From contig JAJXWJ010000001.1 in assembly GCA_021781655.1 (NCBI GenBank), positions 1 to 64,000 on the forward strand: 64,000 bases of DNA, in the 5' to 3' direction. The notes under the pieces are model-generated. The model had not been told where the DNA came from and did no database searches. It worked only from the letters and a program-made list of their open reading frames with translations. Positions 1-8,685 of the stretch are shown one piece after another. How positions within the stretch are numbered: the stretch's first letter is position 1; each line of letters begins with the position of its first letter. Source of the stretch: Bacillota bacterium (GTDB lineage Bacteria > Bacillota > Clostridia > Clostridiales > Clostridiaceae). The position numbers were made by a program, and so were the translations under genes.

Positions 1-115
1 TCCCTCCGTGCTCTGTAGTGTATTGCTATTCCATAAAAAAATATTATACCAAAGTGAGGATGGGTGCAACAATTTTTCATAACTTGTTTGTGCCTTGAGC
101 GAAGCGAAAGGAATG
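1..115. repeat. Imperfect inverted-repeat element, copy A (window edge)
   Basis: The first bases (CTCCGTGCTCTGTAGT) and a block near 90-113 (GTGCCTTGAGC, then AGGAATG) match the two ends of a similar-sized stretch at 38159-38275. The ends are roughly reverse complements of each other, while the interiors of the two copies are unrelated. Here it lies directly upstream of a kinase gene that has lost its 5' part. It could be a MITE-like element or the collapsed ends of an insertion sequence. The left boundary may lie outside the window. Confidence 0.35.
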
Positions 116-124
116 GGGTAAATT

Positions 125-919
125 ATGGAAAATGGAGACGATTCATCGGGAATTATAGTAAAACCGTCAAATTCTGAACAAAAAATATATAGTGATTTCA
201 TAAAAAGCGTTTATACTGAAAATTCAAATAAAATACTTCAGGTTCAAAATGAAATTAAAGAAAATACTGACTTTTTAACTGCTTGGGTTCATGAAATAAA
301 AACCCCAATAACAGCAATCAAACTAGTAACGGATAAAAATAATAATGAAGCTATAGAAATAATAAACGAAGAAATTGAAAGAATAGAGGATTATGTTCAA
401 AAAATGCTTTATTACACAAGAGTTAATGATTTTTCAAAAGACTATATAATCAATTCTTTCCAGATGGATAAGATAGTAAAGCAATGCATAAAAAAGCATT
501 CAATAATTTTCATTAAAAAACATATTAAATTACACTTAGAAAATTTAGATTTTTATATAGATACAGATATTAAGTGGATAAGCTTTATTATCGATCAAAT
601 ATTATCAAATGCACTTAAGTACACAAAAGAAAATGGAATTATATCTATAAGCATGTACGAAACTGAAATGGAATTTGTTCTTAAGGTTAAAGATAATGGA
701 ATAGGAATTAAGACAATTGATATACCACGACTTTTTACAAGAAGTTTTACTGGTTATAATGGAAGAATAGAAGCTTCAAATTCAACTGGTCTTGGATTAT
801 ATCTTTCTCAGAAACTAGCAAAAAAGCTAGGTCATTATATAACGGTTACGTCTAAAGAAAGTATTGGAACGGAGGTGTTAGTTCACTTCCCTAAATTGAG
901 TGATTATTATAAAATATAG
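125..919 (+). pseudogene. BceS-type sensor histidine kinase, N-terminally truncated
   Basis: This encodes the cytoplasmic part of a sensor kinase that would normally phosphorylate a BceR-type response regulator in response to peptide antibiotics. The phospho-acceptor His is in WVHEIKTPI (about residue 56), followed by the N box (DQILSNALKYT), the G1 box (DNGIGI) and a GLGLYLSQ motif. BceS kinases are usually around 330 residues with two membrane helices; this frame has 264 and none. A stop codon lies two codons before the ATG, right after the repeat at the window edge, so the membrane half has been lost. The next genes are the matching transporter. The response regulator is not in the window. 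A soluble product is possible, but normal sensing is unlikely. Confidence 0.75.
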
Positions 920-923
920 CAGC

Positions 924-937
924 TTACAAAAGTGTAA
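924..937 (+). promoter_or_regulatory. BceR-type response-regulator box
   Basis: TTACA-AAAG-TGTAA is a perfect match to the TNACA-N4-TGTAA consensus described for BceR-like regulators of Firmicutes. It lies about 140 bases before the transporter ATPase gene. A second half-site-like TGTAAGC follows at about 954-960. The site implies that the transporter was controlled by a BceRS pair. Confidence 0.6.
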
Positions 938-1047
938 GTTTTAAAGTGCAAATTGTAAGCTAATAAAATGGATTAAGGTTTAACCATAAAGTATTATTAA
1001 TACATGGAAATATAAACGCTTTATATTTTTAAAAATAAAACTTAATT

Positions 1048-1080
1048 GGGAGGGAAAGCTGGTTTTTCAGCGTATATATG
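1048..1080 (+). promoter_or_regulatory. Ribosome site separated from its start codon by a hairpin
   Basis: The only good Shine-Dalgarno sequence, GGGAGGG (1048-1054), ends 23 bases before the ATG, too far for normal initiation. Between them GCTG (1058-1061) and CAGC (1068-1071) can pair around a T-rich loop, which would bring the two to about 9 bases. No in-frame ATG, GTG or TTG lies nearer. The arrangement may be structural bypass or a translation control point. Confidence 0.4.
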
Positions 1081-1872
1081 AAGGTATTAACAATAAGTAA
1101 TTTAAAAAAGGTGTATGGCTCAAAACTGGGCAGCGTAAGGTATACTGCATTATTAGATATCAATCTAGAGGTTGAAAAGGGTGAATTTGTAGCGGTTATG
1201 GGACCTTCGGGGGCAGGTAAAAGTACACTTTTAAACGTAATATCTACCATTGATAAACCAACGAATGGTAAGGTTATTATAGATAATGAAGATATAACAA
1301 AGCTAAAAGAAGGAAAACTTTCAGCTTTTAGAAGAAATAAACTGGGGTTTGTATTTCAGGATTTTAATCTACTAGATACAATGAATTTAAAAGAAAATAT
1401 TATTCTCCCCCTGGTACTTTCAAAAACCCCGTATAAAGTTATTGATGAAAGAATTAAGGAAATTGCAGAGCAGCTTGGAATTTCTAGTATCTTAGAAAAA
1501 TATCCATATGAAGTTTCAGGAGGACAAAAACAAAGAGCTGCAGCAGCAAGGGCTTTAATTACGGAGCCAGCATTAATATTGGCAGATGAGCCAACAGGTG
1601 CCCTGGATTCAAAATCGGCCAAGGAACTTTTGCAGTGCTTTAAGGGTATAAACGAAAAAAGCAATGCAACTATTTTAATGGTAACTCATGATGTTTTTTC
1701 AGCAAGTTATTGCAAAAGAGTCATATTTATTAAGGATGGAGTTATGTTTAATGAACTTTACAAAGGTGATTTAGATAGAAAAGATTTTTACCAAAAAATA
1801 CTTATGGTGCTTTCTACACTAGAAACAGGTTCAAAAGAAAATAATGCATCCTTTAAGGTTGGTGAGAAGTAA
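1078..1872 (+). CDS. BceA-like ABC transporter ATP-binding protein
   Basis: ATPase of a BceAB-type transporter that protects the envelope against cell-wall-active peptides. It contains Walker A (GPSGAGKST, about residue 42), a signature motif written VSGGQKQR, Walker B with LILADEPTGALDS and the switch His in MVTHD. Its 264 residues are typical for the family. It overlaps the start of the permease gene by one base, so the two are translationally coupled. A BceR box lies upstream. Family assignment is firm; the substrate cannot be read from the sequence. Confidence 0.9.
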   Translation: MKVLTISNLKKVYGSKLGSVRYTALLDINLEVEKGEFVAVMGPSGAGKSTLLNVISTIDKPTNGKVIIDNEDITKLKEGKLSAFRRNKLGFVFQDFNLLDTMNLKENIILPLVLSKTPYKVIDERIKEIAEQLGISSILEKYPYEVSGGQKQRAAAARALITEPALILADEPTGALDSKSAKELLQCFKGINEKSNATILMVTHDVFSASYCKRVIFIKDGVMFNELYKGDLDRKDFYQKILMVLSTLETGSKENNASFKVGEK

Positions 1873-3782
1873 TGCTTTTAAAATTGGCAACTAAAAATGT
1901 TAAAAACAATTATAAAAGTTATGTAACCTACTTTTTGAGTGTTACCTTTGCTGTTATGATGGTATATTTATTTCTCGCTATATTTTATAATCCTATGGTT
2001 AATGATTCTTTAGGTAGTGATAAAAAATTTATGCTGATTTTCAATATATCATCAGTTGTAACTATATTATTTTCAGCTTTCTTTATTTGGTATTCTAATT
2101 CGTTTTTTATTAAGGCTAGAAAAAAAGAATTTGCAACTTACATGCTTTTAGGCATGTCAAGATTTGAAGTTTTCATATTGATATTTTTTGAAAACATAAT
2201 TATAATGTTTATTTCCTTTAGCTTTGGTATTTTCATAGGTGTTTTATTATCAAAATTTTTTATAATGATTCTAATGGCACTTATTAAATCAAATATTAAT
2301 GTAGCATTTAGATTTGAGTACAAAGCATTTTTATTTTCATCAAAAGCCTTTGCAGCAATTTTTGCACTAATTTCTATTCATAGTGCTACATTAGTTTACA
2401 AATATAAGCTTATAGATTTATTTAATGCCAATAAAAAGAAAGAGGAAGCACCAAAAACTTCTATTTTAACTGCTATTTTAGGAATAGCAGCAATAATAGC
2501 CATTATTTATGGATATTATTTAGCACTTACAAAAGGTTCAAAAGCCACTGATCTATATGTTTATGGTCAGTTTATGACTTTAATTTTGCTCGGCACATTT
2601 TTTTTGTTTTATTGTACGGTTATATTTTTTATTCAAATTGTGAGAAAAAACAAAAGCAGTTATTATAAAGGCACTAATTTAGTATCTATATCTCAGCTAC
2701 TTTATAGATATAAAGGAAATGCAGGAAGCTTAGCGGTAATAGCCGTTCTAAGTGCAGTAGCTATAACTGCAATGTGTTTTTGTTATAGTTTTTATACTAG
2801 AGTTAAAGAAAGTACGCAAGAAAATAGGCCACTTTCAATTCAATATATTGCTTCTAATAATGAGCTTAACAATGAAGTAGATAACATTATAAATAGCCAT
2901 AAAGAAGTTTACGTTAAAGCTAAAGATAATATGAAGCTTATAAAGGGAAATTTAACGTATAAAAACCTTCAGTATCCATGCTATATTATGTCTGAAAGCC
3001 AATACAACTCAATTGTTCATGATGAAAATTATGGCGATACAATTAATTTAAAAAGTAGAGGAGAATCGTATAATATTGATGTTGAATATTCTTCGCTACA
3101 GTCGAGTGTATTTAAAAATTCAAAGGAAAATATTAGCATAAATAATTATAGTAAAACTTTTACAATGGAAGGTTCGACAACTAAAAGATATATAGCTATA
3201 GATGACTTCCAATGGACTTTTGTCATATCGGATTCAGATTATAATGAATATCTTAAGCATGCTAGTATAGATGAAATAGTAAATATAAGAGGATACATGC
3301 TTTCAAATGACCTGAAAGCAGGAGCTTTAATAAATCAAATAAACAAAGTGATTCCAAAAGAAAATCAATTTTATTCATATTACATGCAGTATGAAGCTGT
3401 TTTTAAAGCAGTTGGAGTATTTGTATTTATTGGAGCCTTTATGGGCATCTTATTTATTCTTGCTACTGGTAGCATAATATATTTTAAACAAATTGTTGAA
3501 GCAAGTGAAGATAAATATAGATACTTAATTTTGTCTAAAATAGGTTTAGATGATAAGGAAATAAAACATGCAGTAATGAAGCAACTGGCATTAATATTTG
3601 GATTGCCGTTAATAGTTTCCATAGGACACAGCTATGTAGCTGCAGAGCTTTTTGGACAAATGTTTCATGCTGATTTAAATTACCAATATGGTATTGTACT
3701 TTTGTTTTATACAGCTCTTTATGTAGCATATTATTTTCTTACAGTTAGATCTTATACAAAATTAGTTACTGAAAATAATTAA
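1872..3782 (+). CDS. BceB-like ABC transporter permease (FtsX type)
   Basis: Membrane partner of the preceding ATPase. At 636 residues it has the BceB layout: hydrophobic segments near residues 17-39, 54-79, 98-138, 156-178, 197-219, 231-257 and 286-310, then a large extracytoplasmic domain of about 200 residues (about 311-505) that in this family senses the peptide, then three more segments to the C-terminus. In BceAB systems this protein also signals to the kinase, which here is truncated. No frameshift or premature stop is visible, so the transporter itself looks intact. Confidence 0.9.
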   Translation: MLLKLATKNVKNNYKSYVTYFLSVTFAVMMVYLFLAIFYNPMVNDSLGSDKKFMLIFNISSVVTILFSAFFIWYSNSFFIKARKKEFATYMLLGMSRFEVFILIFFENIIIMFISFSFGIFIGVLLSKFFIMILMALIKSNINVAFRFEYKAFLFSSKAFAAIFALISIHSATLVYKYKLIDLFNANKKKEEAPKTSILTAILGIAAIIAIIYGYYLALTKGSKATDLYVYGQFMTLILLGTFFLFYCTVIFFIQIVRKNKSSYYKGTNLVSISQLLYRYKGNAGSLAVIAVLSAVAITAMCFCYSFYTRVKESTQENRPLSIQYIASNNELNNEVDNIINSHKEVYVKAKDNMKLIKGNLTYKNLQYPCYIMSESQYNSIVHDENYGDTINLKSRGESYNIDVEYSSLQSSVFKNSKENISINNYSKTFTMEGSTTKRYIAIDDFQWTFVISDSDYNEYLKHASIDEIVNIRGYMLSNDLKAGALINQINKVIPKENQFYSYYMQYEAVFKAVGVFVFIGAFMGILFILATGSIIYFKQIVEASEDKYRYLILSKIGLDDKEIKHAVMKQLALIFGLPLIVSIGHSYVAAELFGQMFHADLNYQYGIVLLFYTALYVAYYFLTVRSYTKLVTENN

Positions 3783-3798
3783 ATTTGTTATTTACTAA

Positions 3799-3871
3799 TT
3801 GAATGTGCTGTTAATTATTATATAATAGATTATGAGTCTAAAAAAACTAATAGGTTTAAAATAAACAGCAC
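3799..3871 (+). promoter_or_regulatory. Promoter with paired inverted half-sites before the radical SAM gene
   Basis: TTGAAT (3799-3804) and TATAAT (3821-3826) form a promoter with a 16-base spacer. GTGCTGTT directly follows the -35 box (3805-3812) and its exact complement AACAGCAC lies at 3864-3871 in the leader. The pair could be two operator half-sites joined by looping or the base of a leader RNA stem. No regulator for it is recognised here. Confidence 0.45.
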
Positions 3872-3897
3872 AATTATAGTAGATAGGAGAACAATGT

Positions 3898-5022
3898 ATG
3901 AAAATTTCAAAGAAAGATGCACTTTCGTGGTTTGAGTTTTTTTCAATATTGCCAGAAGATGAGGAACTTATGACAAAACAAAAGGAGATCTTATTTTCAA
4001 CTTTTGCACAAATTGAAGAGGCAATTGATTATAGAAATGACATTTTGATGTCACAAATAAAGGGCTTGAAAAATTTAGAAAACAGAACTGTTTTTGTAGG
4101 AAAAGAAGAAAAATTTGCTAAAGGCTGTCGCTCTTGCCTTTTTGGAACAGGACTTAGTGCTATAAGAAAAACTAATAAATGCAATATAGAATGTAAATTT
4201 TGCTACAATTATGGTGAGCTAGACGATATAGCGCCTATTGGTGAAGGTATGTGGGAAATAGGTGGAACTAAGTTTTATGAAAAGGATATAGATTTACTTC
4301 TTTCTATTCAGAAAAAGCCAACGGGAGTTTCTTATGTTTATTTAGAACCTTTCATGGAAATTGAAAAGTATTACTCTATTATTGAAAAATTTAAAAGAGC
4401 AGGGATTCATCAACATTTATATACAAATGGTACTTTAGCAAAGGAAGAAACCCTTAAAGCACTTGGAGAAGCTGGTTTAGACGAAATACGTTTTAATCTT
4501 GGAGCTTCAAATTGTTCGGACAAGGTTATTGAAAATATTAAAATTGCAAAAAAATATATTAAAAATGTTGGTATTGAAACACCAATGACACCAGAATTTT
4601 TTGAAACCTTTTTTAAGAAAAAAGAAAATATTTTAGAAACAAAGCTAGACTTCATTAACTGTGCTGAGCTCCATTTAAATGAAAATAATATAGGCAATTA
4701 TGCTGGAGAAAACATGTATATAAGTAGACAAGGATATATTTCTCCAATTTGGAGTAGGGAGCTAACATTAAAATTCATGAAAATTGCAGATGAAGAAAAT
4801 TGGGATTTAGCAGTTCACGATTGTTCAAACCATACGAAATTTGCCAGGGATTTAAATCTTAGCAGCAAGGAAGGAAAGTGGTTTGGAGCAAGCAGTTATG
4901 GTTGTGAATTTTACAAAATGCCATACGATGCATTTTTACCAATATTACGAGACGAAAATTTTAAATTTTTAAGCGAAGAAGACCTTCCAGAAGGCTACAA
5001 GGCTGGAGAATTAATATTTTAG
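3898..5022 (+). CDS. Radical SAM domain protein
   Basis: The motif CNIECKFC (about residues 97-104, a CX3CX2C cluster) is the [4Fe-4S] ligand set of radical SAM enzymes, which split S-adenosylmethionine to make a 5'-deoxyadenosyl radical. Later motifs such as LYTNGTLA and DEIRFNLG fit the SAM barrel. Extra cysteines lie before the cluster (CRSC). The protein has 374 residues. The substrate is unknown. It stands alone with its own promoter and is followed by a terminator. An ATG four bases upstream is in another frame; this start has AGGAGA eight bases before it. Confidence 0.8.
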   Translation: MKISKKDALSWFEFFSILPEDEELMTKQKEILFSTFAQIEEAIDYRNDILMSQIKGLKNLENRTVFVGKEEKFAKGCRSCLFGTGLSAIRKTNKCNIECKFCYNYGELDDIAPIGEGMWEIGGTKFYEKDIDLLLSIQKKPTGVSYVYLEPFMEIEKYYSIIEKFKRAGIHQHLYTNGTLAKEETLKALGEAGLDEIRFNLGASNCSDKVIENIKIAKKYIKNVGIETPMTPEFFETFFKKKENILETKLDFINCAELHLNENNIGNYAGENMYISRQGYISPIWSRELTLKFMKIADEENWDLAVHDCSNHTKFARDLNLSSKEGKWFGASSYGCEFYKMPYDAFLPILRDENFKFLSEEDLPEGYKAGELIF

Positions 5023-5081
5023 TTTTTTATTAATTATGAGAAAAAACAAATAATTGCTCACGGGTATCAACATATATAATG

Positions 5082-5116
5082 GGACTGTCGCAATAGAAAT
5101 AATGTGCGACAGCCTC
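5082..5116. terminator. Terminator between convergent genes
   Basis: CTGTCGCA (5085-5092) pairs perfectly with TGCGACAG (5105-5112), extended by GG/CC outside a mismatch. A T-containing tail follows on the plus strand. It separates the radical SAM gene from the convergent oxidoreductase gene. Confidence 0.6.
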
Positions 5117-5129
5117 TATATTTTATGCA

Positions 5130-6407
5130 TTAGGCCAATTTCTTATTTAAAATATCACTAAGCTTAAGCTTATTAATTTTATTTTTAATAGCATCAACAT
5201 CTGTAGTATAAAGCCCCTCTTTTTTCATTCTCTCAAAATATATAGCCCCAGCAAAGGTGTATCGTTTTTTTCTACCTTCATTTGAAAGCATCATATAATT
5301 TGCATAGGTAATAATATCTCCAATTGCTATTTCTCTAGGTAAAATAAGCATTGGCATACAATGAGAATATCTTACTGCATTGTGACCAGCTAAAGAGCCA
5401 GTGCAAATAGCTTCAGTGTGACCTACGAAAAGTCCGCCTTTTTCACCAGCACAAAATAGATTATCGATTCCTTTAACCTTCATGTCGTCGGTTCTTGGAG
5501 CTACAGAAAGGTATCTTATAGAATTACCTTTACCACCAGCATATGGATCTATAAATTTAGCATTTTCGAGACCTTTGATTTTTCTCAATTTTTCTAAAGG
5601 ATAGAAGGTGGTCATAAGTTTTGCATGGCCAGTATCTAAAAGCACCACATTTTCTGCAAATTCTTTTAAGGCATACTGCTGACAAACCTTTAATTTAAGT
5701 TTATCTAAATTTATGTCTTCTGTAGGGATTTTTAAAACTACAACGCCTTTACAATTTAATTCGTTTACAATTTCTTCGCTTAAAGAATCTTTAGCCAATT
5801 TGCAGGAGCCGCTGAAGGCACCAAGGCTACCATCCTCTCTTTCACCTTGAAGGTCGTCAACACCAGCACGACTTGAAATACTTACTCTTGGTCCAAAAGA
5901 AGGACATCGCAAAATACACATAGAACAGCCATTTCCATATCTTAAACAGTTTCCCATTGGTCCAGTAGAACCAGTAGTCTCAACAAAAACGTCACCACCT
6001 ACAAAAGTTCCATCAGAAAGGTATATGCCTTCAATTTTATTTTTTGTTTTACGAACATCGATTACTCTTTTTATTAAATTAACTTTAATATTGAGGCTTT
6101 CCAAATAGCTTTTTACCTTTGGTTCAATTTTGTTAACGTCATAAAGCCATGCATGTTCATGACCAGGAAAATTAATATTTTTATGTCTAGAATTATTATC
6201 TGTAATATTAAAAAGGTCTCCACCGCCTAAAGCTATAAGTTCTTCAGTAGCAGTAAAACGCCCATTATTTCTCATTATTCCGCCAACGTTTCCTAGTCCT
6301 AAAACCATATCGGTTTTTTCAAAAATTTCAACTTCTGCACCAGCTTTTTTAGCTGAAATTCCAGCGGCACAGCCAGCCCAGCCAGCCCCGATTACTATAA
6401 CTTTCAT
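5130..6407 (-). CDS. FAD-dependent oxidoreductase E, GidA/TrmFO-like fold
   Basis: The N-terminus has a classic FAD-binding Rossmann motif (VIVIGAGWAGCAAG) and an acidic strand end (VEIFEK). A middle Cys cluster reads CSMCILRC. The C-terminal flavin motif NLFCAGEKGGLFVGH resembles GidA/TrmFO proteins. The protein has 425 residues. It is probably a flavin enzyme fed with electrons by the upstream gene F, from which it is 34 bases away, with TCGGAGG as ribosome site. The substrate is unknown. A broken second copy of this gene lies at 13.4 and 17.0-17.3 kb, and the codons around 6145-6162 (for HEHAW) match the integration site used there. Confidence 0.75.
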   Translation of the reverse strand: MKVIVIGAGWAGCAAGISAKKAGAEVEIFEKTDMVLGLGNVGGIMRNNGRFTATEELIALGGGDLFNITDNNSRHKNINFPGHEHAWLYDVNKIEPKVKSYLESLNIKVNLIKRVIDVRKTKNKIEGIYLSDGTFVGGDVFVETTGSTGPMGNCLRYGNGCSMCILRCPSFGPRVSISSRAGVDDLQGEREDGSLGAFSGSCKLAKDSLSEEIVNELNCKGVVVLKIPTEDINLDKLKLKVCQQYALKEFAENVVLLDTGHAKLMTTFYPLEKLRKIKGLENAKFIDPYAGGKGNSIRYLSVAPRTDDMKVKGIDNLFCAGEKGGLFVGHTEAICTGSLAGHNAVRYSHCMPMLILPREIAIGDIITYANYMMLSNEGRKKRYTFAGAIYFERMKKEGLYTTDVDAIKNKINKLKLSDILNKKLA

Positions 6408-6441
6408 TTAAATCCTCCGAAACAAATTTGTATAAGTAAAA

Positions 6442-7419
6442 TTAAATTAGTCGTCTTCCATCAAAAATATATTTTGGATCTATTTGAACCTTGCATAATT
6501 TTTTTACAACATGACCTTTGTACCTAACGCTACAGGTTCCACATATTCCTTCTCCACAGCACATTTTAGCATTATTGCAGCATGCTGTTTTTATGTCCTT
6601 TGGAATAAATTCTAAAATATTGCTAATCAAAATATCTGGTCCAGCACAGTAAACTAGATCAATTTCATTTTTATACTCATCAATTAAATTTTTTAACTCA
6701 GTACTTAATTTACCGTTATTTAAAAGTTTTGCTTTTATTATTTTTGCATTGCAAAGCTCAAAATAATTTTTAAAGTAATCAATAGAAAAATCCGTTTCGT
6801 CAATTATTGCTATTATTTTATTTCCCTTAGAATATAGCCTTTTCATTATTGGAATCATTGGTGCTATACCAATACCTCTTGCAATTAAAAGGCTAACTTT
6901 ATCAAAGCTAGAATAAATATTTTTTAATCCAAGAGCTCCGTTCCAAAAAGGACCACGAACAACAATATTGTCATTTTCATTAAGTTTATTTAGCATTTTA
7001 GTTTTTATTCCTTTAAGTTCTATAATAATTTTTAATCTGTTTTCTTCAGTGTCGGAATCCATTATTGAAATGGGGACATCGAAAAACTTGTTGGTTTCAG
7101 GATTTCTTAAAAAAATAAAACTTCCTGGATGTGATAATTCTTGTGCAAGCTTGTGCTTCACAAGTATAGTAAATGCGATTACATTTTCATTTATATAATG
7201 TTTTTTATAAATTTTACATAAAAAATCCTTTCTTTCTGCTTTTGGGAGGTCACCTTTCCAAACACTTTCTTGATAAATACATACCCCTTTCCAGTTTGTA
7301 CAATCACAAAAATCTTTACCCTGTAATTGGGAGCATAATATGCAGTCGCCTGTTTCGGATAGGTGGCAAGGACAAAATTCAGTTCCTGCATCGATACAAT
7401 CTATGATTTCATAATCCAT
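6442..7419 (-). CDS. Fe-S/flavin electron-transfer protein F (PyrK-like)
   Basis: First gene of the F-E operon. The N-terminal 47 residues hold eight cysteines (positions 8, 16, 18, 26, 29, 38, 40, 47), which suggests an extra metal cluster. The middle resembles a ferredoxin-reductase FAD/NAD module (VVRGPFWNGALGL, SLLIARGIGIAPM). The C-terminus has a [2Fe-2S] pattern (CCGEGICGTCS with a later Cys) like dihydroorotate dehydrogenase electron-transfer subunits. It probably passes electrons from NAD(P)H to E. The start has GGGGGA as ribosome site. Its first codons and promoter are duplicated at 10.6 and 18.1 kb. Confidence 0.8.
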   Translation of the reverse strand: MDYEIIDCIDAGTEFCPCHLSETGDCILCSQLQGKDFCDCTNWKGVCIYQESVWKGDLPKAERKDFLCKIYKKHYINENVIAFTILVKHKLAQELSHPGSFIFLRNPETNKFFDVPISIMDSDTEENRLKIIIELKGIKTKMLNKLNENDNIVVRGPFWNGALGLKNIYSSFDKVSLLIARGIGIAPMIPIMKRLYSKGNKIIAIIDETDFSIDYFKNYFELCNAKIIKAKLLNNGKLSTELKNLIDEYKNEIDLVYCAGPDILISNILEFIPKDIKTACCNNAKMCCGEGICGTCSVRYKGHVVKKLCKVQIDPKYIFDGRRLI

Positions 7420-7426
7420 ATAAATC

Positions 7427-7495
7427 CCCCATGGATAATAATTAAGTGCTACTTATATAATATTTTTAAATTTTAAAAATGTGACTAAATAATGG
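7427..7495 (-). promoter_or_regulatory. Promoter region of the F-E operon (one of three copies)
   Basis: Upstream of F the minus strand carries a short palindrome (TTTTTAAAATTTAAAAA) followed by TATATAA about 45 bases before the start codon. Nearly the same stretch occurs at 10676-10745 and 18168-18240. The tight conservation beside decayed genes suggests either recent duplication or a retained control region. Confidence 0.45.
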
Positions 7496-8066
7496 AAAAG
7501 ATTTTAACTTTAACAAATTTCAACTTAAAAAAGTTGCCCGTTACATAATGGGCTTATAGAGTTTAAGTATTAAGTATGTGGAGAAATTAAAAAAGTAGAC
7601 TTTTGATGCAAGCTTAGATTTTGTACATCTTGCGCTAAGAAAAAATGTATGGTGCTGAATTTTATTTTGAATGAGTAAGAATTAACAGATAAAAATTAGA
7701 ATGGTTTTGCGGTATAATTGCAAAATAATAATAGAAATATTGACTTTAGTAAATGATAAACATATAATAATATAATTTTGCAAATTATTATTGTAAGCTT
7801 GATTAAGACTAAAAGCAGTCTATAATTGATATTTTATTATATAATATATTTAACAATTAAAGTATCATATAAATTGTTAAATATATTAGAATCATTTTAA
7901 GTTAATTTTGGTAAGTCTCAATATAATTAAAGGAATTTTGGAAAAATTGTAGAATATAAAGAAATGAAATTGCCTTTTTAAAAGATAATAGTTTGAATTT
8001 AATATAAATAAAATTCTGATATTGTTGAGGTAATAATTTGGGATACACAAATAGAAGGATTTTTAT
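7496..8066. other. Intergenic stretch without a recognised gene
   Basis: Very AT-rich with stops in all frames. A small hairpin (GCCC...GGGC) lies near 7533-7551. The sequence GCGGTATAATTG near 7709 resembles the promoter-like repeats at 27.9 and 31.3 kb. A minus-strand frame at 7902-8147 has low-complexity composition and no ribosome site, so I do not call it. Confidence 0.4.
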
Positions 8067-8237
8067 ATAATAAAAAAATATAAAATCAAGAAAATTATTC
8101 GGATTGGCGCACCCCTTATAGCGGTAGTTATTTGTTGTTTTATACAAAACGGTAAACAGAAAGCGATTATAATGATATTTGGGATGATTATATTTGCTGT
8201 TGGCATTACATATTCACCAAAAGTAAATAAGTCATAA
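8067..8237 (+). CDS. Possible small two-helix membrane protein with no normal start codon
   Basis: An open frame without ATG, GTG or TTG reads as a basic N-terminus (KKYKIKKIIR), two hydrophobic segments (GAPLIAVVICCFI and IIMIFGMIIFAVGITY) and a polar tail. AGAAGG stands seven bases before two ATA codons, as if an ATG had mutated. It could be a decayed small membrane gene or chance. The composition looks protein-like but I recognise no family. Confidence 0.25.
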   Translation: MIKKYKIKKIIRIGAPLIAVVICCFIQNGKQKAIIMIFGMIIFAVGITYSPKVNKS

Positions 8238-8283
8238 TTTTTTTAAAGTGTGAAATAGTTAAAATAGGGATAGGAAGATGTGC

Positions 8284-8682
8284 ATGGAAGAAACTTACAG
8301 TATTAGGGATTTGGTGAAACAATTAGAGATTAATAAAGAGACTATAAGATATTATGAAAAAATAGGCTTACTTTCTGCACCTAAAAAGAATAAGAATGGT
8401 TATAGAGTATATTCAAAAAAGGATATAGAAATAATTAGATTTATACTTATAGCTAAAAATTTTGGGTTTTCACTGAGAGAAATAAGTATATTGATACATG
8501 ATGAAATATTATGTGGAAACATAGAAGATATCAAAAGAATTGTTGAAACTAAAATAATTGAATTAAATGCAAAAATAAATGAATTAGAGAAAAGTAAAAA
8601 GTTACTTGTAAAAGTCAAAAAAACCTTATTATTAAATGATATAGAATGTTGTAATGACATAAAAGTTTATTTAAATAAATAA
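8284..8682 (+). CDS. MerR-family transcriptional regulator
   Basis: The N-terminal winged helix (YSIRDLVKQLEINKETIRYYEK, shown in part: TIRYYEKIGLL) and GYRVYSKKDIEIIRFI are typical MerR signatures, followed by a coiled-coil dimerisation helix and a C-terminal CC pair (ECCND) that could bind metal or sense redox state. AGGAAG lies six bases before this ATG; an ATG two codons earlier touches it and is less likely. A promoter with a stretched spacer and a dyad sits in the gap before the next gene, its probable target. Confidence 0.85.
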   Translation: MEETYSIRDLVKQLEINKETIRYYEKIGLLSAPKKNKNGYRVYSKKDIEIIRFILIAKNFGFSLREISILIHDEILCGNIEDIKRIVETKIIELNAKINELEKSKKLLVKVKKTLLLNDIECCNDIKVYLNK

Positions 8683-8685
8683 GTG

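Noticed and set aside
920-1077. Riboswitch before the BceA-like gene
   Set aside because: Only a DNA-type dyad and a short hairpin are present; no known riboswitch core.
5130-6407. TrmFO tRNA methyltransferase
   Set aside because: Only the fold and C-terminal flavin motif agree; the Cys clusters and pairing with an electron-transfer protein point to another role.
7902-8147. Minus-strand 81-codon frame
   Set aside because: Low-complexity, Phe/Tyr/Asn-rich translation of AT-rich DNA, no ribosome site.
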